From positions 558,001 through 622,000 of the forward strand of contig JACKFF010000001.1 in the NCBI GenBank assembly GCA_020632595.1: a stretch of DNA of 64,000 nt, in the 5' to 3' direction. The notes under the pieces were generated by a model. That model saw only the letters and a list, made by a program, of their open reading frames with translations. It ran no database searches and was not told where the DNA came from. The first letter of the stretch is position 1. The number at the start of each line of letters is the position of its first letter. Of the stretch, positions 52,946 to 62,059 are shown piece after piece. The position numbers were made by a program, and so were the translations under genes. Source of the stretch: Nitrospiraceae bacterium. GTDB lineage: Bacteria > Nitrospirota > Nitrospiria > Nitrospirales > UBA8639.

Positions 52946-54295
52946 TTACTGAATGCAGGACTTCACCACTGCAATTAAATCTTCTGCAATCTCCTGAATG
53001 ACCTGGTTATCTTGACCTTCAACCATCACTCGCAACAACGGTTCCGTACCGGAATAACGTACAAGAATCCTTCCGGTTCCATTCAGCACCCGCTCTTTGT
53101 CCTGAATAGCCTGCTGTAACTGTGGGAGGCTCTGCAGGTCAGGCTTGCGCGGAACGGTGACCCCCACCAACACTTGAGGCGTAGAATGCATACACATGGC
53201 AATTTCCGACAATGGTTTTTGAGCCCGCTTCATCAGCTTCAGCATTTGCAAGGCGGAGATCATTCCATCACCGCTCGTATGATAATCCAAAAAGATCATA
53301 TGGCCGGATTGCTCTCCACCCAGATTAAAATCTTCGGCCACCATTCGCTCCAAGATATATCGATCCCCAACAGCCGTTCGTACCAAATTGATACCAGCTT
53401 CTCGCATACAGACCTCAAACCCAAAATTACTCATCACGGTTCCAACAACGGTATTGTGCCGTAATCGGCCTAGCCTTTTAAGGTCAAGAGCAAAAGCCGC
53501 CAAGGCATGATCTCCATCGACCACCTGTCCCTTCTCACAGACAAACAAAGCCCGATCCGCATCTCCGTCCAGGGCAATACCGAGGTCGGCCTTCCGGTCT
53601 CGAACCATCTGCTGTAATCGTTCCGGGTGCACCGCGCCACACCCGTCATTAATATTGAGACCGTCAGGTTCATTGCCCATCACCCAGACCTTCGCGCCTA
53701 ATTCATGAATGACCTTTGGGAAAACGTGATACGCTGCTCCATGGGCACAATCCAAAACAATTCGCATATTCTGAAAATCCATTTCACGGGGAAGCGAGCG
53801 CTTGACGAACTCAATATATCGTCCTTCAGCATCATCAATGCGATAGGCTTTCCCGATGGCCTCAGCAGTCGGTCGAATATGCTCGATTTCATTGGAAAGA
53901 ATAAGATTCTCAATACGATGTTCCAGTTCATCCGGCAATTTCATTCCGTCATTTGAAAAAAATTTTATGCCATTATCCTGATAGGGATTGTGAGAAGCAG
54001 AAATCATCACTCCGGCATCCGCTCTCAAGCTACGGGTCATGAACGCAATTGCCGGGGTCGGTAAGGGTCCGACTAATAAAACATCCACACCCATAGAGCA
54101 CAGTCCGGCAGTTAAGGCAGACTCCAGCATATACCCGGACACACGAGTATCTTTGCCGATGATGATTTTATGTCGTCCCTCACGTTTCCTAAAAACATGG
54201 GCCGCCGCCCGTCCTAATTTCATAGCCATTTCGCTAGTCATCGGATCCAGGTTCGCGACCCCACGCACCCCATCCGTACCGAATAGTTTTCCCAT
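52946..54295 (-). CDS. glmM: Phosphoglucosamine mutase
   Basis: About 449 residues. It makes glucosamine-1-phosphate from glucosamine-6-phosphate on the way to UDP-GlcNAc. It begins MGKLFGTDGVRGVANLDPMT; the active-site serine is in VMISASHNPYQDNGIKFF, the metal-binding loop is ALDGDADRALF, the sugar loop GGEQSGHMIF, and the phosphate loop RYSGTEPLLRVMVEG. The ATG at 54295 has AAGGG before it; the longer frame lacks family support. It lies downstream of folP, the usual neighbour. Confidence 0.97.
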   Translation of the reverse strand: MGKLFGTDGVRGVANLDPMTSEMAMKLGRAAAHVFRKREGRHKIIIGKDTRVSGYMLESALTAGLCSMGVDVLLVGPLPTPAIAFMTRSLRADAGVMISASHNPYQDNGIKFFSNDGMKLPDELEHRIENLILSNEIEHIRPTAEAIGKAYRIDDAEGRYIEFVKRSLPREMDFQNMRIVLDCAHGAAYHVFPKVIHELGAKVWVMGNEPDGLNINDGCGAVHPERLQQMVRDRKADLGIALDGDADRALFVCEKGQVVDGDHALAAFALDLKRLGRLRHNTVVGTVMSNFGFEVCMREAGINLVRTAVGDRYILERMVAEDFNLGGEQSGHMIFLDYHTSGDGMISALQMLKLMKRAQKPLSEIAMCMHSTPQVLVGVTVPRKPDLQSLPQLQQAIQDKERVLNGTGRILVRYSGTEPLLRVMVEGQDNQVIQEIAEDLIAVVKSCIQ

Positions 54296-54486
54296 GTGAT
54301 TCCCTTTTTTAATAATGAGCTCAGACCATAAATCGAATTGTGTAGCGAAAAATATATTTTGTCGCACCGCTCATAAGTGGTGCATCACAGGTCTGCAAGA
54401 CAATTCAAAAATTTCGGTCCGAGCACTGTCGTAAACCGGACAAAGCGGTGAAAAAGCCGCGGAGAGAGATCTTACCACCGACTCTA

Positions 54487-55362
54487 TTACTTGTCGCACA
54501 ATTTCTGTAAAGCTTGAGCCACCTGAATAGCATCGTGCATAGCTCCCACCTCATGAACTCGTACAATATGTGCCCCCTGCCAGACAGCAGCCGCCACCGC
54601 AGCGGCATTCCCGAACTCCCGCTTACCAACCGGCTTTCCCGTTAATGTGCCTATGAAGGCCTTCCGTGACACCCCTATTAAAATAGGGTATCCCATTGGA
54701 AGGAATTTCCCAATGTTACGAAGAATTTCTAGATTATGATCAAGGGTTTTCCCAAACCCGATTCCCGGATCAACCATAATATGATCTGCCGGAATCCCCA
54801 CCGATCGAGCCATGGAGATCCGTTCAGATAAAAAGTCTTTAATTTCAACAACGACATCTTTGTATTGTGGGGCATGCTGCATATTTAGACTATGCCCTTG
54901 CCGGTGCATGAGGACCACCCCCGCTCCGGTTTCTTGAATTAATTGAGCCATTTGTGGATCATCTTGAAGAGCGCTCACATCATTGATGATATCGGCCCCT
55001 AGATCCAATGCGGTTCGAGCCACAGCTGCTTTGCGAGTATCAATAGAAATAGGGATATTGGTGAGTTTTCTCAACACCCTCAGAATGGGAGCAATGCGCC
55101 TTATTTCCTCATCCCTGTCCACATATGACGCTCCTGGCCTCGTCGATTCCCCTCCGATATCAATCAAGTCCGCTCCCTCGGCAATCATCTGTTGTGCCCG
55201 TTCAATGGCTGTCTCAGGTTTAAGGCAATGTCCAGCCTCAGAAAAAGAATCCGGGGTTACGTTCAAGATACCCATGATTAAGACCTTTGGCCCAATGGGC
55301 ATCATCTTTTCCCGGCATCGGATCGTAGGAGAAGTTGGCCCTGAGACAGCTGCGGGTTTCAT
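54487..55362 (-). CDS. folP: Dihydropteroate synthase
   Basis: A 291-residue enzyme joining p-aminobenzoate to the pterin in folate synthesis. Motifs: MGILNVTPDSFSEAG, GADLIDIGGESTRPGA, DIINDVSALQDDP, and the late DPGIGFGKTLDHNLEIL and IGVSRKAFIG, with the substrate Arg in HIVRVHEVG. The frame begins MKPAAVSGPTSPTIRCREKM, slightly extended. It lies between ftsH and glmM as in many bacteria. Confidence 0.97.
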   Translation of the reverse strand: MKPAAVSGPTSPTIRCREKMMPIGPKVLIMGILNVTPDSFSEAGHCLKPETAIERAQQMIAEGADLIDIGGESTRPGASYVDRDEEIRRIAPILRVLRKLTNIPISIDTRKAAVARTALDLGADIINDVSALQDDPQMAQLIQETGAGVVLMHRQGHSLNMQHAPQYKDVVVEIKDFLSERISMARSVGIPADHIMVDPGIGFGKTLDHNLEILRNIGKFLPMGYPILIGVSRKAFIGTLTGKPVGKREFGNAAAVAAAVWQGAHIVRVHEVGAMHDAIQVAQALQKLCDK

Positions 55363-55720
55363 GCGCTTATGCCGTTAACCAACTCATGGTCATGGTGGGT
55401 TTTAACCATCAAATAGGGCGTTCCATCTTATCAATTTCAACGAATTGATTGATTAGAAAAGCCAGCGAATGGACAAAAAAGAATAGTGGGGAGGTAACGT
55501 TTGGTAGATAATTTTTTAAGGTGAAGGTCTCATTATAGTTGGGAGCCCGATTAACATGCTCTAGACCCACGGTGGAAAAAAAACATGATCTCAATGAAAA
55601 CAAGGGGTTGAATCTATTGAGGGTTTCATAACAAAAGGGGATGGGTGGAAATTAAAACAGCTCAGCCCGGAAAGAGAATTGTCTGGCTATTCTGAATGAG
55701 GGAAAAACCAGGAAATCTCG
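55363..55720. other. Gene-free stretch between ftsH and folP
   Basis: About 360 bases on the same-strand path. No gene, repeat or definite terminator recognised; folP may have its own promoter here. Confidence 0.4.
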
Positions 55721-57538
55721 TTACACGGCCGCAGCCTGCTCAAGGGAAGATGACTGTTGAACAATTTTTTCAATTTCAATGCCGTCTAATACCTCTTTCT
55801 CCAACAACGCTTCCGCAATGGCCCGTAATGTATGTATGTGTTCAGTTAGCATCCTGGTCGTTCGTTCATAAGATTCGACCACAAGCCGTTTGACTTCCTT
55901 GTCAATTTCTAAAGCCACTTGATCACTAAAATCTCGACGCGAACCAAAATCACGCCCCAAGAAAACTTCTTCGTCTTTTTTTCCAAATGTCAGGGGACCC
56001 AATTTTTCACTCATACCCCATTCGCAAACCATTTTTCTCGCCAAATCAGTGGCCCGCTCAATATCATTCCCAGCCCCGGTCGTCACGCTTTTAAAGATCA
56101 ATTCCTCTGCCACGCGCCCGCCAAACAAAATAGAAAGTGTATTGTACAAGAATTCCTTCGAGTAACTATGTCGGTCATCGATGGGCAATTGCATCGTCAT
56201 GCCCAATGCCCGTCCCCGAGGGATAATGGTGACCTTATGAACCGGATCCGTTCCTGGTAAGAGTTTCGCCATCAAAGCATGACCGGCCTCATGAAATGCC
56301 GTCGTGCGCTTTTCCTCCTCAGTCAGAACCATGCTCTTACGCTCGACACCCATTAATACCTTATCTTTGGCATTTTCAAAATCTATCTGATCAACAGTTT
56401 TTTTATCCAGGCGAGCAGCCCACAAGGCCGCTTCGTTTACCAGGTTTTCCAAATCAGCCCCTGAAAATCCTGGAGTCCCTCTGGCAATTTGTTCCAAATC
56501 CACATCCGACGACACAGGGACTTTTTTAGTATGAACCTTTAGAATTTCCCCTCTCCCTCGAACGTCGGGACGATTCACGACAACTTGACGATCAAACCGG
56601 CCTGGTCGTAACAGGGCGGGATCCAGCACATCAGGTCTATTGGTGGCCGCAATCAGGATCACGCCTTCCGTGGTATCAAACCCATCCATTTCAACTAATA
56701 ATTGATTTAGTGTCTGTTCCCGTTCATCATGCCCTCCCCCAAGACCTGCCCCGCGCAATCGGCCTACCGCATCGATTTCATCAATAAAAATGATACAAGG
56801 CGCATGTTTTTTCCCCTGCTCGAAGAGATCTCTAACACGGGAAGCTCCAACTCCGACAAACATTTCTACAAAATCCGATCCACTAATGCTGAAAAACGGC
56901 ACACCAGCCTCTCCAGCAATCGCTTTTGCTAACAAGGTTTTTCCTGTCCCGGGAGGCCCAACAATCAAGACTCCCTTAGGAATACGCCCACCCAATTTTT
57001 GGAATTTGGCAGGGTCTTTCAGAAAATCAATGATTTCGACCACTTCCTCTTTTGCCTCATCCACCCCGGCGACATCCGCAAACGTGATTTTTTTCTTCTC
57101 TTCGGTTAGGAGGCGGGCACGGCTTTTTCCAAATGACAGAGCCCGGTTGCCGCCCATTTGCATCTGACGCATCAGGAAAAACCACAATCCCAAAAAGAGG
57201 ACAAACGGTCCCCATGAGAGCAGGAAGGTGATGTACCAGGGATTATCTTCAGGTGGTTTGGCTTCAATTTGTACGGATTTTTCCTGGAGGACCTTAACAA
57301 GGTCTGGATACTCAACCGAATAGGTTTGGATCCGGGTACCATCTTTCAAAATCGCACTGATATTGTTGTTCTTGATAATAACTCGTTCAACATCTCCTTT
57401 TTCCAAGTGAGCCATGAAATCGCTAAAGATGACCGGATCTTCAGGGTGCTGGTTGGGCACCGTAAAGAGGTTGAACAACAAAATCATGAACAAACACACA
57501 AACACCCAAAACAGTAAGTTTTTCACCCGAGAATTCAT
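55721..57538 (-). CDS. ftsH: ATP-dependent zinc metalloprotease FtsH
   Basis: A 605-residue membrane protease. It starts MNSRVKNLLFWVFVCLFMIL, the first of two membrane helices with a periplasmic domain between them. The AAA domain has GPPGTGKTLLAKAIAGEAGV, IFIDEIDAVGR, and the second region of homology ATNRPDVLDPALLRPGRFDR. The zinc-binding site is TAFHEAGHALMAK. The protease degrades membrane proteins and regulators. It follows hpt by about 110 bases on the same strand. Confidence 0.98.
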   Translation of the reverse strand: MNSRVKNLLFWVFVCLFMILLFNLFTVPNQHPEDPVIFSDFMAHLEKGDVERVIIKNNNISAILKDGTRIQTYSVEYPDLVKVLQEKSVQIEAKPPEDNPWYITFLLSWGPFVLFLGLWFFLMRQMQMGGNRALSFGKSRARLLTEEKKKITFADVAGVDEAKEEVVEIIDFLKDPAKFQKLGGRIPKGVLIVGPPGTGKTLLAKAIAGEAGVPFFSISGSDFVEMFVGVGASRVRDLFEQGKKHAPCIIFIDEIDAVGRLRGAGLGGGHDEREQTLNQLLVEMDGFDTTEGVILIAATNRPDVLDPALLRPGRFDRQVVVNRPDVRGRGEILKVHTKKVPVSSDVDLEQIARGTPGFSGADLENLVNEAALWAARLDKKTVDQIDFENAKDKVLMGVERKSMVLTEEEKRTTAFHEAGHALMAKLLPGTDPVHKVTIIPRGRALGMTMQLPIDDRHSYSKEFLYNTLSILFGGRVAEELIFKSVTTGAGNDIERATDLARKMVCEWGMSEKLGPLTFGKKDEEVFLGRDFGSRRDFSDQVALEIDKEVKRLVVESYERTTRMLTEHIHTLRAIAEALLEKEVLDGIEIEKIVQQSSSLEQAAAV

Positions 57539-57646
57539 ACCGAGGGTAACCCCCTTAGCAATTCAAATGTCATAAAGAGCCGTACCGTTGAGCCATTAGC
57601 CTAACCAATTGATTCTATCACGCACTTTTTAGAACTGACAACCGCA

Positions 57647-58198
57647 TCAAGACTGCGAGTCTTCTCGAACCAACTTCGGGTCGAGTTTAGCCAGGTAAGG
57701 AAGATTTCGATATTTTTGCTTGAAATCCAGCCCATATCCCACAACATAGGTCGAAGGCACTTCAAACCCTACATACCGCAAATCAACTTCCACCTTTCGA
57801 TTGGCAGGCTTACTAATTAACGCGCAGACTGCCACAGAGGCTGGCTTCTTCTTCATCAATGTTTTGACTAAAAACTGGGCAGTCAATCCAGAGTCCACGA
57901 TATCTTCTACCAGCAACACATGGCGATTATTGATCTTTTCGGTTAACTCTGACCACACTTTCACCTTTTTGGCCGAACTACCGATGGTTTTATGACTTTT
58001 GGCAATCAAAAAATCAATCTGAATCGGCAATCGTATGACTCGAACCAGGTCGGCAAAAAACACATAGGCCCCTTTGAGGACCCCGACAACCAAAAGATCC
58101 TTGTCTTGATAATCCTGAGAAATTTGCTTTCCCAGGTCCTTAATGCGCGCCCTCATGGCTTCTTGTGTAACCAGTGGTTTTCCAAAGATTTGATCCAT
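57647..58198 (-). CDS. hpt: Hypoxanthine phosphoribosyltransferase
   Basis: About 183 residues. A purine-salvage enzyme that makes IMP or GMP from the base and PRPP. The PRPP-binding motif is VLLVEDIVDSGLTAQFL, with VGVLKGAYVFFADLVR earlier and the late YVVGYGLDFKQKYRNLPYLA. The start at 58198 has GGAAG five bases upstream; an ATG four codons earlier lacks one. It follows tilS closely (about 13 bases), the common tilS-hpt-ftsH order. Confidence 0.96.
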   Translation of the reverse strand: MDQIFGKPLVTQEAMRARIKDLGKQISQDYQDKDLLVVGVLKGAYVFFADLVRVIRLPIQIDFLIAKSHKTIGSSAKKVKVWSELTEKINNRHVLLVEDIVDSGLTAQFLVKTLMKKKPASVAVCALISKPANRKVEVDLRYVGFEVPSTYVVGYGLDFKQKYRNLPYLAKLDPKLVREDSQS

Positions 58199-58211
58199 AG
58201 AGACTTCCATA

Positions 58212-59639
58212 TTACATGATCATCCTGGCCATAAGGGCCGAGGTCGTGGATGATGAAACCTGGAAACGTTCATCCGCTCGCAATCCACCAACCCAGACAA
58301 TTCCCTCAGGCGCAACCAATAGAGGTACCTTGTTTCGCTTGGAACGGGGTAATTTAAGATCCGAAAAAAAATCCTGGATTTTTTTTTGTCGGCCACCAAG
58401 TCCCTTAGGGCAAAAAATATCTCCGGGCCTCCAACTTCGCAATATTAATTCAGGAGTAAATCTCGCCGGATCAAGGTAAATCTCTGAGTGGTGTGCCTGA
58501 CGATTCATTACTGAAGATGATTGTGTTGAAATCGAAAAACGGTGCCCCGTGGGGTACCAAAGCACCTCACCAGGGATGGATAAAGGCATCACACTCATCC
58601 CGGAAGAGTCCCTTCCAGGTTTTTGCATTTCCTCACAGGAGCAAATCACCAGACGATCATATTCCTGTCCAACCCTCACGCCTTTATATACGATCGTCCA
58701 ACCAGACTGCCCATGCTCTAACCGATCTAATACCCGTTCCACCAAATCAAACCTCGGGCTCTGCTGGTGTCCCGCAATGATCTGAAGACTCTGGCGGACC
58801 ACTCTCCGACGAATAGGTAACGGTACGTTTAAAAGCGCCATACGGTCAAATTGCCGTTCTCCCATGGTGTCCGTCACACACGTGCGGTGGAACGCCTCAT
58901 CCGTTAATGTCTCCAGGTATGCATGATCATCCCGAAGAATATGTGCCTGCCGGGTCAACACATTCACAATCCCCGGCGAATACTGTTTCAATTGAGGAAT
59001 CAGGTGCTGACGAATGCGATTCCGAAGGTACACCGATTGAACATTGGTGGAATCTAATCTCGATTCCTCCTGCCTCTCCTCCAGATACGCCACAATTTCA
59101 CTTCGATGGATATCAAGCAATGGACGAACGACATACATTCCTCGCCTGGGAGGGATGCCCCCTAATCCACCGGTTCCACACCCACGTAGCATCCACATAA
59201 GAACCGTCTCGGCTTGATCGTCTGCCGTATGCCCAAGCGCTAACTTTGTCGCTTTCCGGTCAAGGACCATTTGCTCTAATGCCCGGTACCGCGCTCTTCG
59301 GGCATATTCCTGGAGTGATTCCTTCTTCAATTTTACATCGTATTTATTCAGATGGAGCCGGCGGACGAGGACGGGCACTCCAAATCTCTCACCTAACGCC
59401 TCCACGAACTTCGCATCCCCTTCACTTTCGGCTCCGCGAAATCCATGGTCCACATGACCGATACAGATGTCCCAATGCCACCGGGTGCGCAACTCCACCA
59501 AACACCGAAAAAGGGCTATAGAATCAGGGCCACCGGAAACCGCCACCACGATCCGATCTCTTGACGCGAATAATCCCTTTGCCCGAATAGCCTGGTCAAC
59601 CTTTCGTTCCATTCCAATGACAGGAGCGAGACGACTCAT
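58212..59639 (-). CDS. tilS: tRNA(Ile)-lysidine synthetase
   Basis: A 475-residue enzyme that changes C34 of the minor tRNA-Ile to lysidine so that it reads AUA. The N-terminal ATP-pyrophosphatase P-loop is VAVSGGPDSIALFRCL; HVDHGFRG and ALGHTADDQAETVLMWMLRG follow. The C-terminal domain, ILRSWRPGDIFCPKGLGG and KKIQDFFSDLKLPRSKRNKV, is complete. It lies between ribF and hpt with the usual order. Confidence 0.96.
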   Translation of the reverse strand: MSRLAPVIGMERKVDQAIRAKGLFASRDRIVVAVSGGPDSIALFRCLVELRTRWHWDICIGHVDHGFRGAESEGDAKFVEALGERFGVPVLVRRLHLNKYDVKLKKESLQEYARRARYRALEQMVLDRKATKLALGHTADDQAETVLMWMLRGCGTGGLGGIPPRRGMYVVRPLLDIHRSEIVAYLEERQEESRLDSTNVQSVYLRNRIRQHLIPQLKQYSPGIVNVLTRQAHILRDDHAYLETLTDEAFHRTCVTDTMGERQFDRMALLNVPLPIRRRVVRQSLQIIAGHQQSPRFDLVERVLDRLEHGQSGWTIVYKGVRVGQEYDRLVICSCEEMQKPGRDSSGMSVMPLSIPGEVLWYPTGHRFSISTQSSSVMNRQAHHSEIYLDPARFTPELILRSWRPGDIFCPKGLGGRQKKIQDFFSDLKLPRSKRNKVPLLVAPEGIVWVGGLRADERFQVSSSTTSALMARMIM

Positions 59640-60611
59640 CTATACCTTTTCTCCCTGAACGACCGCAGGAATTCGGGGCCCTTCTGAATAGTTCCGCAAG
59701 ATCTCCCTGGCTCGCTGGCCATCCTGTGCCATTTGACTCACGAGATCCTGGGAATTGGCAAACACCATATCCCCCCTCACTCTTTCAATAAAATGCACTG
59801 AAATGTTTTCTCCATAAAGCTGAAGAGTCTTATCAAACATGTGCACTTCCAATAAACGTTCCTCTTCGGAAAACGTCGGCCGCGTGCCGATATAGGCAAT
59901 GGAATCCAGGCATTCCCCTTTCAACACTGTCAGGGTGGCATAGACACCATCCGCAGGAAGAACACGATGTCCGGGGAGTCGAAGATTGGCCGTCGGCCAT
60001 CCAAACTGTTTCCCTCGCTTTTCGCCCGGAATCACAATCCCCTCTAACATATAGGGGCGCCCCAAACATTGCGCACCCTGCCCCACGTCTCCAAGGGTCA
60101 GGCATTGACGAATGCGCGTCGAACTCACCACCTTCTGTCCCACAATGACGGGCGCTATCGGCTCAACGGAAAAATCGGCTTGTGTCCCTAATGCAACCAG
60201 ATCCTTCACGCCTCCACTTCTTCCCTTACCGAATACAAAATTTTCTCCAACAAACAGCTTTCGAATCCCAAGCCCGTCACGGAGAACCTGACGAACAAAC
60301 TCCTCCGGCCTCAGGCCGGCTAACTCCCTGGTGAAAGGGAGAATCACCAGCTCCCCGACCCCTAGACGATCAAAGAACGCTATCTTTTCCTTATCATCAG
60401 ATAAAAATTTATGGACAGATCCGGGACGCAACACCTCCACAGGATGCGGAGCGAAGGACAGGACCATTGGATATCCTTTGATCTGCCGGGCGCAATCCAC
60501 GACAACCTGTACAAGAGCACGGTGTCCCAAATGCTGGCCATCAAAATTGCCAATGGTGAGAACAGGCCAGGAAGCGGGACGAACCGCCGGTAATCCTCGG
60601 GAAATTTTCAT
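59640..60611 (-). CDS. ribF: Bifunctional riboflavin kinase/FAD synthetase
   Basis: A 323-residue enzyme making FMN and FAD from riboflavin. The nucleotidyltransferase half starts VLTIGNFDGQHLGHRALVQV and has SFAPHPVEVLRPG and VGENFVFGKGRSGG. The kinase half shows GKQFGWPTANLRLPGHR and GVYATLTVL. Its ATG overlaps the hemB stop as ATGA, and tilS begins one base after its stop, so translation is likely coupled through hemB-ribF-tilS. Confidence 0.96.
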   Translation of the reverse strand: MKISRGLPAVRPASWPVLTIGNFDGQHLGHRALVQVVVDCARQIKGYPMVLSFAPHPVEVLRPGSVHKFLSDDKEKIAFFDRLGVGELVILPFTRELAGLRPEEFVRQVLRDGLGIRKLFVGENFVFGKGRSGGVKDLVALGTQADFSVEPIAPVIVGQKVVSSTRIRQCLTLGDVGQGAQCLGRPYMLEGIVIPGEKRGKQFGWPTANLRLPGHRVLPADGVYATLTVLKGECLDSIAYIGTRPTFSEEERLLEVHMFDKTLQLYGENISVHFIERVRGDMVFANSQDLVSQMAQDGQRAREILRNYSEGPRIPAVVQGEKV

Positions 60612-61591
60612 ACACCGTCACGGGTGAGGAGACATGCAGCCTCTTTGGCAAAATACGTGAGGATCAGATCCGCCCCTGCGCGTTTAATCGCGAGTAAACT
60701 TTCCATCATCACCGAAGCTTCATTGACCCAGCCTAACTGCGCACCGGCCTTGATCATGCTGTATTCCCCACTTACTTGATACGCGGCCACGGGAACAGCC
60801 GCAAGTTCGCGAACTCGGCGCAGAATATCCAAATAAAACAAGGCTGGCTTCACCATCACAATATCGGCCCCCTCCTGAATGTCCAGCTCCACCTCACGCA
60901 ACGCTTCCCTCGCATTGGCTGCATCCATTTGGTAGGACCGTCGGTCCCCAAAGGATGGGCTCGAAAAGGCCGCATCACGAAACGGGGCATACAACGCCGA
61001 AGCATACTTGGCAGAATAGGCCATAATGGGCATTTCAGAAAATCCCTGTTGGTCCAATGCCTGTCGAATCGCGGCAACCCGGCCATCCATCATATCGGAA
61101 GGAGCAACCATATCCACTCCCGCTTCCACATGACTCAGCGCCATTGCCTGAAGGCACTCCAGCGTTTCATCATTGAGAATCCGGCCGTCTCGAACAATGC
61201 CGCAATGACCATGCGAAGTATATTCATCAATGCACACATCGGTGATCACTATTAAATCGGGCAAATGGTCCTTCAGCGCCCGGACTGCCCGCTGAACAAC
61301 CCCATCCTTCTCATAGGCGGAAGATCCACGCTCGTCTTTGTGTTCGGGAATCCCAAATAAGATGACGGCTGGAACCCCTGACTCCCAGGCAGCTTTGGCT
61401 TCCTGAACGACCCGATCCACAGACCACCGCCATTGGCCAGGCATCGAGGCGATCGGTTCTTGCTTGTTCTTTCCAAAGGTCACAAATAAGGGATAGATAA
61501 AATCAGCCGGATTCAGCTGCGTCTCCCTGACCATGCGCCGAAGCGAGTCATGTTGCCGCAAACGACGTAAACGATGAACGGGAAATCCCAT
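60608..61591 (-). CDS. hemB: Delta-aminolevulinic acid dehydratase (porphobilinogen synthase)
   Basis: A 327-residue enzyme that joins two 5-aminolevulinate molecules into porphobilinogen. Two active-site lysines are visible in MAYSAKYASALYAPFRDAA and DIVMVKPALFYLD. The metal site reads DVCIDEYTSHGHCGI, with two of the usual three zinc cysteines, so the enzyme may depend on magnesium or mixed metals. It is in the heme cluster, between the CBS-domain gene and ribF. Confidence 0.97.
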   Translation of the reverse strand: MGFPVHRLRRLRQHDSLRRMVRETQLNPADFIYPLFVTFGKNKQEPIASMPGQWRWSVDRVVQEAKAAWESGVPAVILFGIPEHKDERGSSAYEKDGVVQRAVRALKDHLPDLIVITDVCIDEYTSHGHCGIVRDGRILNDETLECLQAMALSHVEAGVDMVAPSDMMDGRVAAIRQALDQQGFSEMPIMAYSAKYASALYAPFRDAAFSSPSFGDRRSYQMDAANAREALREVELDIQEGADIVMVKPALFYLDILRRVRELAAVPVAAYQVSGEYSMIKAGAQLGWVNEASVMMESLLAIKRAGADLILTYFAKEAACLLTRDGV

Positions 61592-61599
61592 ACTCGTCC

Positions 61600-61992
61600 T
61601 TACTTTCGAGGAAGATTTGTTAAAAAGACCACTAGATCCCGAACAGAAATCATCCCCACCATGGCTCCAGCCTGGGTAACGCCCAGGTGCCGAATATGTT
61701 CTTTAGCCATTAGATCATTTGCATCCAACAGGGTTCGATCGGCCTCGATGCTGACAATCGGAGCGGACATAATTTTTTCGACCGTCGTCCGCATCGGGTC
61801 CGCACCCGCGGCGACCACCCTTCGAACCAGATCCGTATCAGTTAAAATGCCGATAATTTCCTCTCCACTGGTCACAATCACACTTCCGATTCCATTATCC
61901 CGCATCATTTCTGCAGCGGTCTTGACTAAAATATCCCGGTCAACTTTGACAATTTTGTCTACAGGGACCATACAAGATTTTACAGGAACCAT
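61600..61992 (-). CDS. CBS-domain pair protein
   Basis: A 130-residue protein made of two CBS motifs: VKTAAEMMRDNGIGSVIVTS with IIGILTDTDLVRRV, and SIEADRTLLDANDLMAKEHI with MVGMISVRDLVVFL. Such pairs bind adenosine nucleotides (ATP, AMP, NAD and others) and regulate partner proteins. It lies eight bases before hemB and about 70 after cobA-hemD, so it is probably co-transcribed with heme genes and could report on energy state (inference). No catalytic domain is attached. Confidence 0.9.
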   Translation of the reverse strand: MVPVKSCMVPVDKIVKVDRDILVKTAAEMMRDNGIGSVIVTSGEEIIGILTDTDLVRRVVAAGADPMRTTVEKIMSAPIVSIEADRTLLDANDLMAKEHIRHLGVTQAGAMVGMISVRDLVVFLTNLPRK

Positions 61993-62059
61993 GACGCTAC
62001 TCCTCCCATCAATCGGTTAACAGAACGTGGTGTCTAAAACTTCCTTCACCATAGAATAT

